Source: Rhodovulum tesquicola (lineage in GTDB: Bacteria; Pseudomonadota; Alphaproteobacteria; Rhodobacterales; Rhodobacteraceae). From it: a stretch of DNA of 64,000 nt. The DNA is taken from positions 124,001-188,000 of the forward strand of contig NZ_JAMYDV010000003.1 in assembly GCF_024128855.1 (NCBI RefSeq), in the 5' to 3' direction. Below the pieces are notes generated by a model. It did not search any database, was not told the DNA's origin, and worked only from the letters and a program-made list of their open reading frames with translations. The position numbers were made by a program, and so were the translations under genes. Position 1 is the first letter of the stretch, and the number at the start of each line of letters is the position of its first letter. Below are positions 33,903 through 42,602 of the stretch, piece by piece.

Positions 33903-34688
33903 CTATCCGGCGGGATCGGCGGTTGCAGCATAAAGCGCCACGGCCGCCGCGTTCGAGACGTTGAGCGAGCCGAACTCCCCCGCCGCCGGGATCCGGGCCA
34001 GCGCATCGCAGCTTTCGCGCGTCAGTTGCCGAAGCCCCGGTCCCTCGGCCCCAAGCACCAGCCCCACCGGCCCATCCGCCTGATCCGCCAGCGCCTGCGC
34101 CAGCGTCGCCTCGGCCGCGCCATCGAGCCCGATCAGCCGGTAACCGATTTCCTTCAGCTCGTCCATCGCGCGGGCCAGATTCGGCACCCGCAGATAGGGC
34201 TGGCGTTCCAGCGCGCCCGAGGCGGTCTTGGCCAGCGCGCCTGTCTCGGGCGCGGAATGGCGGTGCGGCGCGATCACGGCGGCCGCGCCGAACACTTCGG
34301 CCGAGCGCAGGATCGCGCCCACGTTATGCGGATCCGTCACACGGTCGAGCAGCACGACCCGCCCCCGCGGCCCAGCGACGCACAGATCGACAAGCCGCCC
34401 CCAGTCAAGCGGCCGCACCTCGAGCGCTGCGCCCTGATGCACCGAACCGGGATCGAGCGGCGCCTCGAAGCGGCGCGGATCGCAGATCTCGGGGGCGATC
34501 CCGCTGGCGGCGATGGCCTCTGCCAGCCGGTCGGCAGCGTTCCTGGTCACCATCAGCCGCAGCTTGTCGCGGCGCGGGTTTTCCAGCGCATCGCGCACCG
34601 CATGCAGCCCGAACAGCCACACCGTCGAGGCCGCCGCCGCGCGCCGGGCACGTTCTTTCTCGATCACCCAGGTGGGTTTCTTCACCAC
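33903..34688 (-). CDS. rlmB: 23S rRNA (guanosine-2'-O)-methyltransferase RlmB, TrmH/SpoU family
   Basis: 261 residues. An N-terminal substrate-binding domain (VWLFGLHAVRDALENPRRDK, about 24-43) and a SPOUT catalytic knot with the three family motifs: LDRVTDPHNVGAILRSAEVFG (split LDRVTDPHNVGAIL, RSAEVFGA) near 113, VLGAEGPGLRQLT near 212 and IPAAGEFGSLNVSNAAAVALY (split IPAAGEFG, SLNVSNAAAVALY) near 232. It methylates G2251 of 23S rRNA in E. coli. ATG 34688 is divergent from tRNA-Tyr, whose promoter lies in the 109-bp gap. Confidence 0.92.
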   Translation of the reverse strand: MVKKPTWVIEKERARRAAAASTVWLFGLHAVRDALENPRRDKLRLMVTRNAADRLAEAIAASGIAPEICDPRRFEAPLDPGSVHQGAALEVRPLDWGRLVDLCVAGPRGRVVLLDRVTDPHNVGAILRSAEVFGAAAVIAPHRHSAPETGALAKTASGALERQPYLRVPNLARAMDELKEIGYRLIGLDGAAEATLAQALADQADGPVGLVLGAEGPGLRQLTRESCDALARIPAAGEFGSLNVSNAAAVALYAATADPAG

Positions 34689-34756
34689 GTCCAGACCCTT
34701 TGCAAACTGGCGCGGACCTTGGGGCCTTGGTCCGCCCTCCGCAAGGGATTTTCCTG

Positions 34757-34785
34757 TTGACGAGCCCCAGGCCCCGGCGTATCCA
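34757..34785 (+). promoter_or_regulatory. Promoter of tRNA-Tyr
   Basis: TTGACG (34757-34762), 17-bp spacer, TATCCA (34780-34785). Start of transcription would fall near 34792, a few bases before the mature tRNA 5' end. Confidence 0.75.
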
Positions 34786-34797
34786 CCCGTTCACTCA

Positions 34798-34881
34798 GGG
34801 CGACGCGCTGCAAGGTGCGGCAGCGGACTGTAAATCCGCCGGGGAGACCCATGCCTGGTTCGATTCCAGGGTCGCCCACCA
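34798..34881 (+). tRNA. tRNA-Tyr(GUA)
   Basis: Acceptor GGGCGAC (34798-34804) pairs with GTCGCCC (34871-34877), discriminator A and encoded CCA. Anticodon stem GCGGA/TCCGC with loop CTGTAAA, anticodon GTA. Long variable arm and GGTTCGATTCC T-arm. 84 nt. Confidence 0.96.
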
Positions 34882-35027
34882 CTTCCCCCTCCCGACACAT
34901 CCTGAAGGCCCGGCGCGCTGGCACAACTGCGGCCGTTCTTGCGGACGCCGCCACATTCTTGTCGCCACATTTTCGCCAGATTTCTGCCCCAGTTTCGTCG
35001 CGGAATCGGTACGAAGGGGACAGGCGG

Positions 35028-35210
35028 ATGACCGGAGTGATTCAGATGATCCTGTCGCGTGGCGTGGCCCTGCCCGGGCTGGCGGCGCGGGGGCTGATCG
35101 CGCGGGGGCAGGCGCTGATCGAGGAGCGTGACCGCGCGCGGATCAAGGCCCGGCTCGACTGGCGCGCGCCTTCGGGACGCTTGAGGTCGCGCAAGATGTG
35201 TCGGCGCTGA
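35028..35210 (+). CDS. Possible small basic protein
   Basis: 60 residues, MTGVIQMILSRGVALPGL at the start and an Arg/Lys-rich end. AGGGGA lies 8 bp before ATG 35028. No family recognised. It sits between tRNA-Tyr and the glycosyltransferase-like gene, same strand. Arginine-rich composition is easy to obtain by chance at this GC, so it may be spurious. Confidence 0.35.
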   Translation: MTGVIQMILSRGVALPGLAARGLIARGQALIEERDRARIKARLDWRAPSGRLRSRKMCRR

Positions 35211-35284
35211 GCGGGCCGAACCGGCTTTTCCGGCCCGGACGGGCTGCATATACTGGCCTGAACGACCGGGCAGGACCATGGCCG

Positions 35285-36292
35285 ATGGCTGGGACGGGGA
35301 CGAGAACGGGCGGCAGGTTCGACGTCGTGATCGTCGGTCAGGCCGGACGGCTGCAATACGAGGCGGTGCTGTTCGCCGCCTCACTGCGCGCATCGGACCC
35401 GGATTTTGCGGGCCGCCTGATCGTGGCCGAGCCGCAGCCGGGGCCGCTCTGGCCCGCCGATCCGCGCATGGACGATCCCGGCGCGCGCGACTTGCTGTCA
35501 GAGTTCGGAGCCGAGATCCTGGGATTCGAAAGCCGCGCCTTCGGGGCCGCCTATCCTTACGGCAACAAGATCGAGGCGCTGATGGCGCTGGAGGCGGAAC
35601 GACCCTTCGTCTTCTTCGACACCGACACGCTGATTACCGGCCCGCTGTCGCGGGTGCCGTTCGATTTCGACCGACCCTCGGCCTCGATGCGGCGCGAGGG
35701 AACATGGCCGGTGATCGAGCCCTACGGGCCGGGCCAGTCCGCGATCTGGAAATCGCTCTATGACCGGTTCGGGCTGGATTTCGACAGCTCGCTCGACCCG
35801 AGCCAGCCCGACGACTACTGGCAGCGCTATCTCTATTTCAACGCGGGCTGGTTCTTCCATCGCTGCCCGGTCACATTCGGCCGCCGTTTCCTCGACATCG
35901 CGACCGCGATCCGCGACGACCCGCCGCCGGAACTGGTCTGCCAGCCGCTCGATCCCTGGCTCGACCAGGTAGCGCTGCCGCTGGTGATCCATGGGCTTGG
36001 CGGCGGGCGGCCGGGGCCGGAGCTTGCGGGGCTTGACGGCGACACGACCTGTCACTGGCGCACGCTGCCGCTGCTATACGCCCGCGAAAGCGACCGCGTG
36101 ATCGCCCTGCTGGAACGGATCTGCGCCCCGAACAAAGTCAAGAAGGTTATCAAGGCGCATGAGCCGATCAAGCGTTTCGTCTATCAGGGCAAGGGGGCCA
36201 GGGCGCGGGCGCTGTTCGACCGCGCGGCCCTGCCCCGGCGCGAACAGGCGATCCGCAGCATTCTTAAACGGCACAATCTCTGGATGCGCTGA
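35285..36292 (+). CDS. Glycosyltransferase-like hypothetical protein
   Basis: 335 residues. The N-terminal strand RFDVVIVGQAGRLQYEAVLF and the later PFVFFDTDTLITGPL, a DxD-type motif near residue 118, suggest a GT-A nucleotide-sugar transferase fold. Further on, WQRYLYFNAGWFFHRCPVTFG and DPWLDQVALPLVIHGLGG resemble acceptor/metal-binding segments of GT8-like enzymes. The C-terminus is basic. ATG 35285 with AGGA about 10 bp upstream is preferred; GTG 35198 is in frame but lies within the small upstream frame. No polysaccharide genes are nearby, so the product is unknown. Confidence 0.7.
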   Translation: MAGTGTRTGGRFDVVIVGQAGRLQYEAVLFAASLRASDPDFAGRLIVAEPQPGPLWPADPRMDDPGARDLLSEFGAEILGFESRAFGAAYPYGNKIEALMALEAERPFVFFDTDTLITGPLSRVPFDFDRPSASMRREGTWPVIEPYGPGQSAIWKSLYDRFGLDFDSSLDPSQPDDYWQRYLYFNAGWFFHRCPVTFGRRFLDIATAIRDDPPPELVCQPLDPWLDQVALPLVIHGLGGGRPGPELAGLDGDTTCHWRTLPLLYARESDRVIALLERICAPNKVKKVIKAHEPIKRFVYQGKGARARALFDRAALPRREQAIRSILKRHNLWMR

Positions 36293-36394
36293 GCGGGACA
36301 GGCGGATGATCGGACCGGCCGGACCAGCGCCGCAGGGCCAGCGTTCCGGCCCCGACGGCAGCCGCGGGAGGCTGTCCTTTTGCCCGCCCCCATG

Positions 36395-36423
36395 TTGCCG
36401 GGTTGCGGGCGATGGCCTAATGC
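36395..36423 (+). promoter_or_regulatory. Candidate promoter of the O-acetylhomoserine sulfhydrylase gene
   Basis: TTGCCG (36395-36400), 17-bp spacer, TAATGC (36418-36423), about 30 bp before the ribosome-binding site GGGAGAG. No SAM-II or other riboswitch core is visible in the leader. Confidence 0.5.
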
Positions 36424-36454
36424 TGGCGGCAAACGGACAACAGGGAGAGTTCCG

Positions 36455-37741
36455 ATGAGCGAGGCTCCGCAATACGGTTTCGACACGTTGCAGGTGCATG
36501 CGGGCGCGCGGCCCGACCCGGCCACCGGCGCGCGGCAGACGCCGATCTACCAGACCACGGCCTATGTGTTCCGCGATGCCGACCATGCCGCGGCGTTGTT
36601 CAACCTTCAGGAAGTGGGCTATATCTACTCGCGGCTGACCAATCCCACCGTATCGGTCCTGGCCGAACGCATCGCCACGCTTGAGGGCGGGGTGGGCGGC
36701 ATCTGCTGTTCCTCGGGGCATGCCGCGCAGATCATGGCGCTGTTCCCGCTGATGGGGCCGGAGCGCAACCTGGTCGCCTCGACCCGGCTTTACGGCGGCA
36801 CGGTCACGCAGTTCAGCCAGACGATCAAACGCTTCGGCTGGTCGGCCAAGTTCGTCGATTTCGACGATCTGGACGCGGTGCGGGCCGCCATCGACGAGGA
36901 CACCCGCGCGATATTCTGCGAGGCGATCGCCAACCCGGGCGGCTACATCACCGATCTGGACGCCATCGCGGGCGTGGCTGACGCCGCCGGCCTGCCGCTG
37001 ATCGTCGACAACACCTCGGCCACGCCCTATCTGTGCCGCCCGATCGAGCATGGCGCGACGCTGGTCGTTCATTCGACCACCAAGTATCTGACAGGCAACG
37101 GCACCGTCACGGGGGGCGCCATCGTCGATTCGGGGCGCTTCGACTGGTCGGCCTCGGACAAGTTCCCCTCGCTCGCCCACCCCGAACCCGCCTATCACGG
37201 GCTGAAATTCCACGAGACTTTCGGACCGCTGGCCTTCACCTTCCACGGCATCGCCGTGGGCTTGCGCGATCTCGGCATGACGATGAACCCGCAAGCGGCG
37301 CATTACACGCTGATGGGGATCGAAACGCTGTCGCTGCGCATGCAGCGCCATGTCGAGAACGCGGTCAAGGTCGCAAGCTGGCTGGAATCCCATCCCAAGG
37401 TGGCCCGTGTGACTTATGCCGGGCTGCCCTCCTCGCCCTGGCACGAGAGGGTTGCGCGGATCTGTCCCAAGGGTGCCGGGGGGCTGTTCACCTTCGCGCT
37501 GAAGGACGGCTATGAGGCCTGTGTCCGGCTGGTCGGCGCGGTCAACCTGTTCAGCCATGTGGCGAATCTCGGCGACACGCGCTCGCTGATCATCCACCCG
37601 GCCTCGACCACGCACCGGCAGTTGAGCGAGGCGCAGCAGGTCGCCGCCGGTGCCGCACCCGATACGCTGCGCGTTTCGATCGGGATCGAGGACGCCGCCG
37701 ACATCATCGCCGACCTGGAACAGGCGCTGGCCATGGTCTGA
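36455..37741 (+). CDS. metY: O-acetylhomoserine aminocarboxypropyltransferase (sulfhydrylase)
   Basis: 428 residues. A Cys/Met-metabolism PLP enzyme that makes homocysteine from O-acetylhomoserine and sulfide. The PLP lysine is Lys210 in VHSTTKYLTGNG; the N-terminal FDTLQVHAGARPDPATGARQ and IYQTTAYVFRD, and SRLTNPTVSVLAERIA near 65, are family signatures. The length and TGNGTVTGGAIVDSGRFDW (split) favour the Met17/MetY branch over MetB/MetC/MetZ. ATG 36455 follows GGGAGAG. It appears monocistronic, converging on the SIMPL gene. Confidence 0.9.
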   Translation: MSEAPQYGFDTLQVHAGARPDPATGARQTPIYQTTAYVFRDADHAAALFNLQEVGYIYSRLTNPTVSVLAERIATLEGGVGGICCSSGHAAQIMALFPLMGPERNLVASTRLYGGTVTQFSQTIKRFGWSAKFVDFDDLDAVRAAIDEDTRAIFCEAIANPGGYITDLDAIAGVADAAGLPLIVDNTSATPYLCRPIEHGATLVVHSTTKYLTGNGTVTGGAIVDSGRFDWSASDKFPSLAHPEPAYHGLKFHETFGPLAFTFHGIAVGLRDLGMTMNPQAAHYTLMGIETLSLRMQRHVENAVKVASWLESHPKVARVTYAGLPSSPWHERVARICPKGAGGLFTFALKDGYEACVRLVGAVNLFSHVANLGDTRSLIIHPASTTHRQLSEAQQVAAGAAPDTLRVSIGIEDAADIIADLEQALAMV

Positions 37742-37786
37742 GGCAGTCCGGGCGGGGCGCGGTGGCGCGCCCTGCCCTTCTCGGGA

Positions 37787-38473
37787 TTACTCGCCCAAGG
37801 CAAAGACCATCCGGACCCGCGCCTCGATGGCCAGTTCACCCGGCGCGACGGGGACCGCGTCGCCCCCCATCCGGGCGGCCTCGAACCTGACCGGATGCGG
37901 CATGTCGGCGCCTTCTTCTTCAAGAGACAGCACCGGACCCAATGTCAGCCCGGCAGCATCGGCCAACAGCGCGGCCTTGCGCAGCGCCTCGGCCACGGCG
38001 CGGCGGCGGGCCTCGTCGCGCAGCGGTTCGGGGTTCTGCATCCCGAAGCTCAGCCCCTGGAACCGGTTCGCACCCTCGGAAATCACCCGGTCGAGCGTCC
38101 CGCCCAGCCCGTCCAGTTCGCGCACCCGCACGCTCAGCGTGTTCGAGGCGGAATAGCCGGTGATCTGCGCCCGCTGGCCCTGCTCGTGCCCGGTCCAAAC
38201 CGGCGACAGCGAGAGCCCGGCCGTCTGCAGGTCGCGCGGCTCGATTCCCGCGGCGCGCAGGCTGTCGAGTACCCCCGCAAGATCGGCCGAAACCCGGTCC
38301 ATTGCCGCCTCGGCGGTTTCAGCCTCGTGGGTGACGCCAAGGGTGATCGTCGCCATGTCGGGCGCGGCCTCCGCCACACCCTGACCGGTAACGGTCAACC
38401 GGGCGGGCGTCTCGGCGGCGACGGGAAAAGCCAGCATGCCGAGAAGTGCGAGAAGGGCAAACGGTCGTCTCAT
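37787..38473 (-). CDS. SIMPL-domain (DUF541) periplasmic protein
   Basis: 228 residues. Signal peptide MRRPFALLALLGMLAFPVAA (cleavage near 20). The mature protein is a single SIMPL/DUF541 domain: RLTVTGQGVAEAAPDMATIT at the start, and LSVRVRELDGLGGTLDRVI in the middle. Family members are periplasmic or outer-membrane-associated oligomers of unclear role, some linked to stress resistance. Divergent from the 900-residue gene, with a 169-bp gap that includes an 18-bp GC palindrome at 38510-38527. Confidence 0.9.
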   Translation of the reverse strand: MRRPFALLALLGMLAFPVAAETPARLTVTGQGVAEAAPDMATITLGVTHEAETAEAAMDRVSADLAGVLDSLRAAGIEPRDLQTAGLSLSPVWTGHEQGQRAQITGYSASNTLSVRVRELDGLGGTLDRVISEGANRFQGLSFGMQNPEPLRDEARRRAVAEALRKAALLADAAGLTLGPVLSLEEEGADMPHPVRFEAARMGGDAVPVAPGELAIEARVRMVFALGE

Positions 38474-38642
38474 GGCGGTGGTTCCCTAGCTTTACTCCGG
38501 GCTGAGCATCGCGCGCTGCAGCGCGCGCGGCAAGGCACCTTCCCTGAATTTGTAGCGAGGCTCTTCTATGGCTCGGCATTTTCCTGCTATGGTTCCGCGA
38601 TACTGGTTTGGAACCGGCGGGCGACCGGTTTAGAAAGCGGTG

Positions 38643-41345
38643 ATGGAACCAGCCTTCGCGCTCACGCTCTCCGAAGACGGCATCGGGCTTCAGCACCGCG
38701 GCAAGGGCGGCTGGAAGAAGCTTGGCGACGTGTCGCTCGACGATCCGGGCCTGGGCGAGACACTGAAGCTCATGCGCGGCACCGCCGAGGGGCTGGCAGG
38801 CGGACGGCTGCTGACCAAGCTGGTGATTCCGGACAGTCAGGTGCTTTACACCACCCTTCCCGTCACCGGCGACAGCCCCGCCGAAAAACGCGCAAGCCTG
38901 CGACGCGGGCTCGACGGGTTGACGCCCTATGCGCTGGACGACCTGGTATTCGACTGGCAGGAAACCGGGGCGGGCACCGCAAGGCTGGCCGTGGTTGCGC
39001 GCGAAACGCTGGTCGAGGCCGAAGCCTTCGCGGCGCAGCACAGGTTCAATCCGGTCTGCCTTGTGGCGTGCCCCTCGGAGGACAGGTTCGCGGGCGAGGC
39101 CTTCTTCGGCCCGACCGCGCTGGCCGCGACGCTTCTGTCCAAGAACGAGAGACCCGAGCCTGAGGCACCAGCATCGGAACGCCAGGGCGGCCGGTCCGGC
39201 CCCACACGGGGCAGCGAACGCCCCGCCGCGGCGAAAGCGACGCCCAGCCCGGCGCCGAAACGCAAGCCGAAAGCCGAGCCTCCCGTCGCTCCGCCCGCAT
39301 CCGAAGCCAGACCTGCCCCGACGAAGGATGCGCTCCCCGCTGCCAGACCGGCGGATCCGGCTGTGCCGTTCTCCACCCGTCGCCGCGCCGAGGATCAGTC
39401 ACCCCCACCCTCTGTCACCGATGCCCCGACCGAAGAAGCCCCCTCCGGCAGCGCATCGCGGCTGAGCCTGTCCCTGACCGACGCGCCGGGCCGCGCGGCA
39501 GATGCAGCGACATCGGACAAGGCCACACCCAAGTCCACAACGGTCGCGCATCCGACGCCCCCGACGGCACGGATGCCACCGGTTCGAGTGCCCTCGGCCG
39601 ATCCGGACCCGGTCGTCCGGCCCGCCGCCCGGATCGCATCGTTCCCGCCGCTGGGATCCGGCGCATCAAGAACCGTCGAGGGCCACGGCAAATTGCGGCT
39701 TGGGCTGGCCCTGACCGGCGGGCTGGTCGTCGCCATGGCGGGGATCGCCCTCTGGTCGCTGCTGCCCGAAGCCGCCGACCGCGCCGATGCCCCGATAACG
39801 GTTGCCGACACCGGAACCGTGCCGGACACACAGAGTGACGCGGACCTCGCCGCCCTTCCTGACGACCCGGCCGGGGCTCCTGCAGAAGCCGAGAACATCG
39901 CGCCGCCCACGCTCAGCGAAACCGAAGCGGCGGAAAGTTACGCGACCACCGGGCTGTGGCAGCTTGCGCCCGAGCCGATGACGGCGCCGCCGCCCGACCG
40001 GATCGAGGATCTTTTCGTCGCGGCGCTCGATCCCGCGATTCGTCCGCCCGGCGCGTCCGTCCTGCCCGATCCGCGCGTCAGCCAGGGCAATGATCTGCCA
40101 CTGCCCTTGCAGGCCGACCCGCCGGGACAGGACGAGGTCTTCGTTCTGGATGAGCGTGGCCTTGTGGCGGCAACGCCGGAGGGTGCGCTGACCCCGGACG
40201 GTGTTCTGGTCTTTTCAGGCCAGCCGCCTCTGGTGCCGCGCGGCCGGACCGCCGAGCCGGTGACGGATCCCGAGGCCCCCGGCGCGGTTGCCGAGAGCGC
40301 GGCCGAGACAGCCCCCGCCGCCCCCGTCCCGGACCCGTCCGAGGCGCCGGAAGCCGCCAGTGGTGCGCCCGCTGCAGCGCCCGGACCGGCCCCCGCGGTG
40401 GACACCGAACTGGACGTGATCGTGACGGAAGGGCCACCGGACCTGATCCCGCCTGCGCGTCCCGAGATCCTGGTCACGGTGACCGAGGGGCGCCCCCGCC
40501 TCGTGCCGCCGCCACGGCCGCAGTCCCAGCCGACAGCCGCCCCGACCGAGGGGGCCGATCCGCAGCCGGATCTGCTCGCACCGGCCGAACCCGACACTGG
40601 AGCCGGGATATCGCCCGAACCCGAGCCCACCCAAGGCGACGAGACGGGCGCGGCCCAACAACCCTCTGGCGACACGACCACGGATGCGGGATCGGGCGCG
40701 TCGGCCAACCCCACGGACGTCGCCGCCACGGACGCCGATCCGGCCCTGGCGGCGCGGTTGGCCGCCATCCGCCCGCGTCTGCGCCCGGCTAACCTGGTGC
40801 CCGACCCCGTCGCTGCGCCGCCCGCAAGCGCGCAAGCCGCGGCCACTCCCGGATTGCGCCCCGTCGCGCGACCGGCCGCGCTGGCCGCCGCCGCGCCGCC
40901 GCCACCGGTCGATCGCTCTGCGGATATCGAAGCCGCCCTTGCCGACGCGATCGAAGCCGAGCAGGACGCCTTGGCATCCGCGCTTGCCATTGCCCGATCA
41001 CCGCGCCCGGCCTCGCGGCCCTCGGACCTGGCCAGTGGTCTGGCTGCCCTGGCGCCCGCCGTTCCGGCTGCCGCAGCAGTCGCGGCACCGCGTATCCCGA
41101 CCACGGCGAGTGTGGCGCGTCAGGCCACGCTGCCCAAGGCGATCAACCTGCGTCAGATCAACCTGATCGGGGTCTACGGATCGTCCGGTGAACGCCGCGC
41201 GCTGGTGCGGCTCGCGAACGGGCGCTACGAAAAGGTCAAGGTCGGCGATCGGCTGGATGGCGGGCAGGTCGCGGCCATCGGCGAAAGCGACCTGCGCTAT
41301 GTCAAGAACGGCCGGAACGTGGTTCTGGATCTGCCGGGCCGCTGA
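38643..41345 (+). CDS. Large membrane protein with GspL/PilM-like N-terminus and PilP/GspC-like C-terminus
   Basis: 900 residues. Residues ~1-165 (ALTLSEDGIGLQHRG, LVIPDSQVLYTTLPVTG, GLTPYALDDLVFDWQ, LAVVARETLVEAEAF) follow the pattern of the actin-fold cytoplasmic part of GspL/PilM. ~170-350 is Pro/Ala-rich and disordered. One transmembrane helix lies at ~352-376, then ~450 periplasmic residues of low-complexity Pro/Ala/Asp linker. Residues ~833-900 (INLIGVYGSSGERRALVRL, KVGDRLDGGQVAAIGESDL) look like the PilP/GspC homology-region domain. No pilus or type II secretion genes surround it. ATG 38643 is preferred to the adjacent GTG. An AACCGG/CCGGTT inverted repeat is at 38612-38630. Domain calls are by eye. 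Confidence 0.65.
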   Translation: MEPAFALTLSEDGIGLQHRGKGGWKKLGDVSLDDPGLGETLKLMRGTAEGLAGGRLLTKLVIPDSQVLYTTLPVTGDSPAEKRASLRRGLDGLTPYALDDLVFDWQETGAGTARLAVVARETLVEAEAFAAQHRFNPVCLVACPSEDRFAGEAFFGPTALAATLLSKNERPEPEAPASERQGGRSGPTRGSERPAAAKATPSPAPKRKPKAEPPVAPPASEARPAPTKDALPAARPADPAVPFSTRRRAEDQSPPPSVTDAPTEEAPSGSASRLSLSLTDAPGRAADAATSDKATPKSTTVAHPTPPTARMPPVRVPSADPDPVVRPAARIASFPPLGSGASRTVEGHGKLRLGLALTGGLVVAMAGIALWSLLPEAADRADAPITVADTGTVPDTQSDADLAALPDDPAGAPAEAENIAPPTLSETEAAESYATTGLWQLAPEPMTAPPPDRIEDLFVAALDPAIRPPGASVLPDPRVSQGNDLPLPLQADPPGQDEVFVLDERGLVAATPEGALTPDGVLVFSGQPPLVPRGRTAEPVTDPEAPGAVAESAAETAPAAPVPDPSEAPEAASGAPAAAPGPAPAVDTELDVIVTEGPPDLIPPARPEILVTVTEGRPRLVPPPRPQSQPTAAPTEGADPQPDLLAPAEPDTGAGISPEPEPTQGDETGAAQQPSGDTTTDAGSGASANPTDVAATDADPALAARLAAIRPRLRPANLVPDPVAAPPASAQAAATPGLRPVARPAALAAAAPPPPVDRSADIEAALADAIEAEQDALASALAIARSPRPASRPSDLASGLAALAPAVPAAAAVAAPRIPTTASVARQATLPKAINLRQINLIGVYGSSGERRALVRLANGRYEKVKVGDRLDGGQVAAIGESDLRYVKNGRNVVLDLPGR

Positions 41346-41376
41346 TCCCTCTCGCGGCATCTCGGATGTGACCACG

Positions 41377-41405
41377 AAAAAGGCCGTGGCGCGGGGGCCA
41401 CGGCC
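41377..41405 (-). terminator. Intrinsic terminator of carD
   Basis: GGCCGTGG (41382-41389) pairs with CCACGGCC (41398-41405) around an 8-base loop; on the minus strand it is followed by TTTTT (41381-41377). It is 25 bp past the carD stop. Confidence 0.85.
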
Positions 41406-41429
41406 TCGAGGGGTCGGTATCCGAGCCGA

Positions 41430-41939
41430 TCAGGCAGCGCGCGAGACCAGAACCTCGTCCACCTGCTTCTGCGCACCGGCTTCGTCCACACCGGACACCG
41501 CCGCGACCTCGCGGGTCAGCCGTTCCAGCGCCGCCTCGTAAAGCTGACGCTCGGAATAGGACTGCTCGCGCTGGTCGTCGGTGCGATGCAGATCGCGCAC
41601 GACTTCGGCGATCGAGATCAGGTCGCCCGAATTGATCTTCTGTTCGTATTCCTGGGCGCGGCGCGACCACATCGCCCGCTTGACCTTGGCCTTGCCCTTC
41701 AGCGTCGCCATCGCCTTGGACACGATGTCAGGCGTCGAGAGCGAGCGCATCCCGATCTCGGTGGCCTTGTTGGTCGGCACGCGAAGCGTCATCTTGTCCT
41801 TTTCGAAGGAGATTACAAACAGCTCGAGCGGAATGCCCGCGATCTCCTGCTCCTCGATCGACACGATCTTGCCAACGCCATGGGCGGGATAGACGACGTA
41901 GTCGTTGGGGCGGAACTCGGCTTTCTTGGTCTTCGACAT
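41430..41939 (-). CDS. carD: CarD-family transcriptional regulator
   Basis: 169 residues. The N-terminal RNA polymerase-interacting domain (FRPNDYVVYPAHGVGKIVSI, residues ~9-28, a Tudor-like fold) is followed by a helical DNA-binding domain (~75-165). CarD binds the beta subunit and stabilises open complexes at many promoters, including rRNA promoters; in Rhodobacter it compensates for promoters lacking a T at -7. Start ATG 41939 is clear. A terminator follows; fdxA is upstream on the same strand across a 273-bp gap with its own terminator. Confidence 0.93.
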   Translation of the reverse strand: MSKTKKAEFRPNDYVVYPAHGVGKIVSIEEQEIAGIPLELFVISFEKDKMTLRVPTNKATEIGMRSLSTPDIVSKAMATLKGKAKVKRAMWSRRAQEYEQKINSGDLISIAEVVRDLHRTDDQREQSYSERQLYEAALERLTREVAAVSGVDEAGAQKQVDEVLVSRAA

Positions 41940-42164
41940 TCAGTTCTTCCTCGCATGGACCCCTGCACAGCGCCAGCCACCAAGCCGGAAACGCGTCATT
42001 TCCGACAGTTTTGATGCTCTGACGCTAAAAACCACCCCGCAGACGTCTCTGTGTGCGCGGGGAGATCAGGATTCGGTCGGCCATTTATGAAGAGAAGGTA
42101 ACACGAAAAACGCTGCGAGGAAAGCACCTCGACGCAGCCGCACCCCCAAGGCTTTGGGCAGCAA

Positions 42165-42190
42165 TATTATTAAACGCCCGAAAACGGGCG
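42165..42190 (-). terminator. Intrinsic terminator of fdxA
   Basis: CGCCCG (42175-42180) and CGGGCG (42185-42190) with an AAAA loop; on the minus strand the stem is followed by TTTAATAAT. It is 22 bp past the fdxA stop. A second hairpin, GCTGCG/CGCAGC at about 42111-42138, lies further downstream in the gap before carD. Confidence 0.7.
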
Positions 42191-42212
42191 CGAAGGGCAG
42201 GCCGGCAGGGCC

Positions 42213-42551
42213 TCAGCCCCCCTCGCCGGGCGCTTCGGAGAAGTACTTCTCGCGCTTTCCGGTCTCACCGTCGCGTTCGGTGGCCTCGGGCAGCGGGTCC
42301 TTGCGGGTGATGATCACGGGCCAGACCTGGGAATACTTGCGGTTGAACTCGACCCATTCGTCCATATCGGGTTCGGTATCGGGCCGGATCGCGTCCGCGG
42401 GGCATTCGGGCTCGCACACGCCGCAGTCGATGCACTCGTCGGGATGGATCACAAGCATGTTCTCGCCCTCGTAGAAGCAGTCCACGGGGCAGACCTCGAC
42501 GCAATCGGTGTATTTGCAGGCGATGCAGTTGTCGGTGACGACATAGGTCAT
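42213..42551 (-). CDS. fdxA: 7Fe ferredoxin (3Fe-4S plus 4Fe-4S)
   Basis: 112 residues. Cys9, Cys12, Cys17, Cys21, Cys25, Cys40, Cys43, Cys46 and Cys50 reproduce the FdxA cluster pattern: [17 protein letters not shown] then [11 protein letters not shown]. The first site CxxxxxxxC...C forms 3Fe-4S and the second 4Fe-4S. The C-terminal extension ([20 protein letters not shown]) is typical of the alphaproteobacterial type. A soluble electron carrier. It probably follows the S4 gene (52 bp upstream) in transcription. Confidence 0.95.
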   Translation of the reverse strand: MTYVVTDNCIACKYTDCVEVCPVDCFYEGENMLVIHPDECIDCGVCEPECPADAIRPDTEPDMDEWVEFNRKYSQVWPVIITRKDPLPEATERDGETGKREKYFSEAPGEGG

Positions 42552-42602
42552 GGGCGGGCCCTCGGTTTTCTTGTTGGGCAGGAACTAGAACACCCGGGCG
42601 GA

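Noticed and set aside
36293-36454. SAM-II riboswitch before metY
   Set aside because: The pseudoknot core sequences of SAM-II are not present; only a standard promoter and ribosome-binding site are seen.
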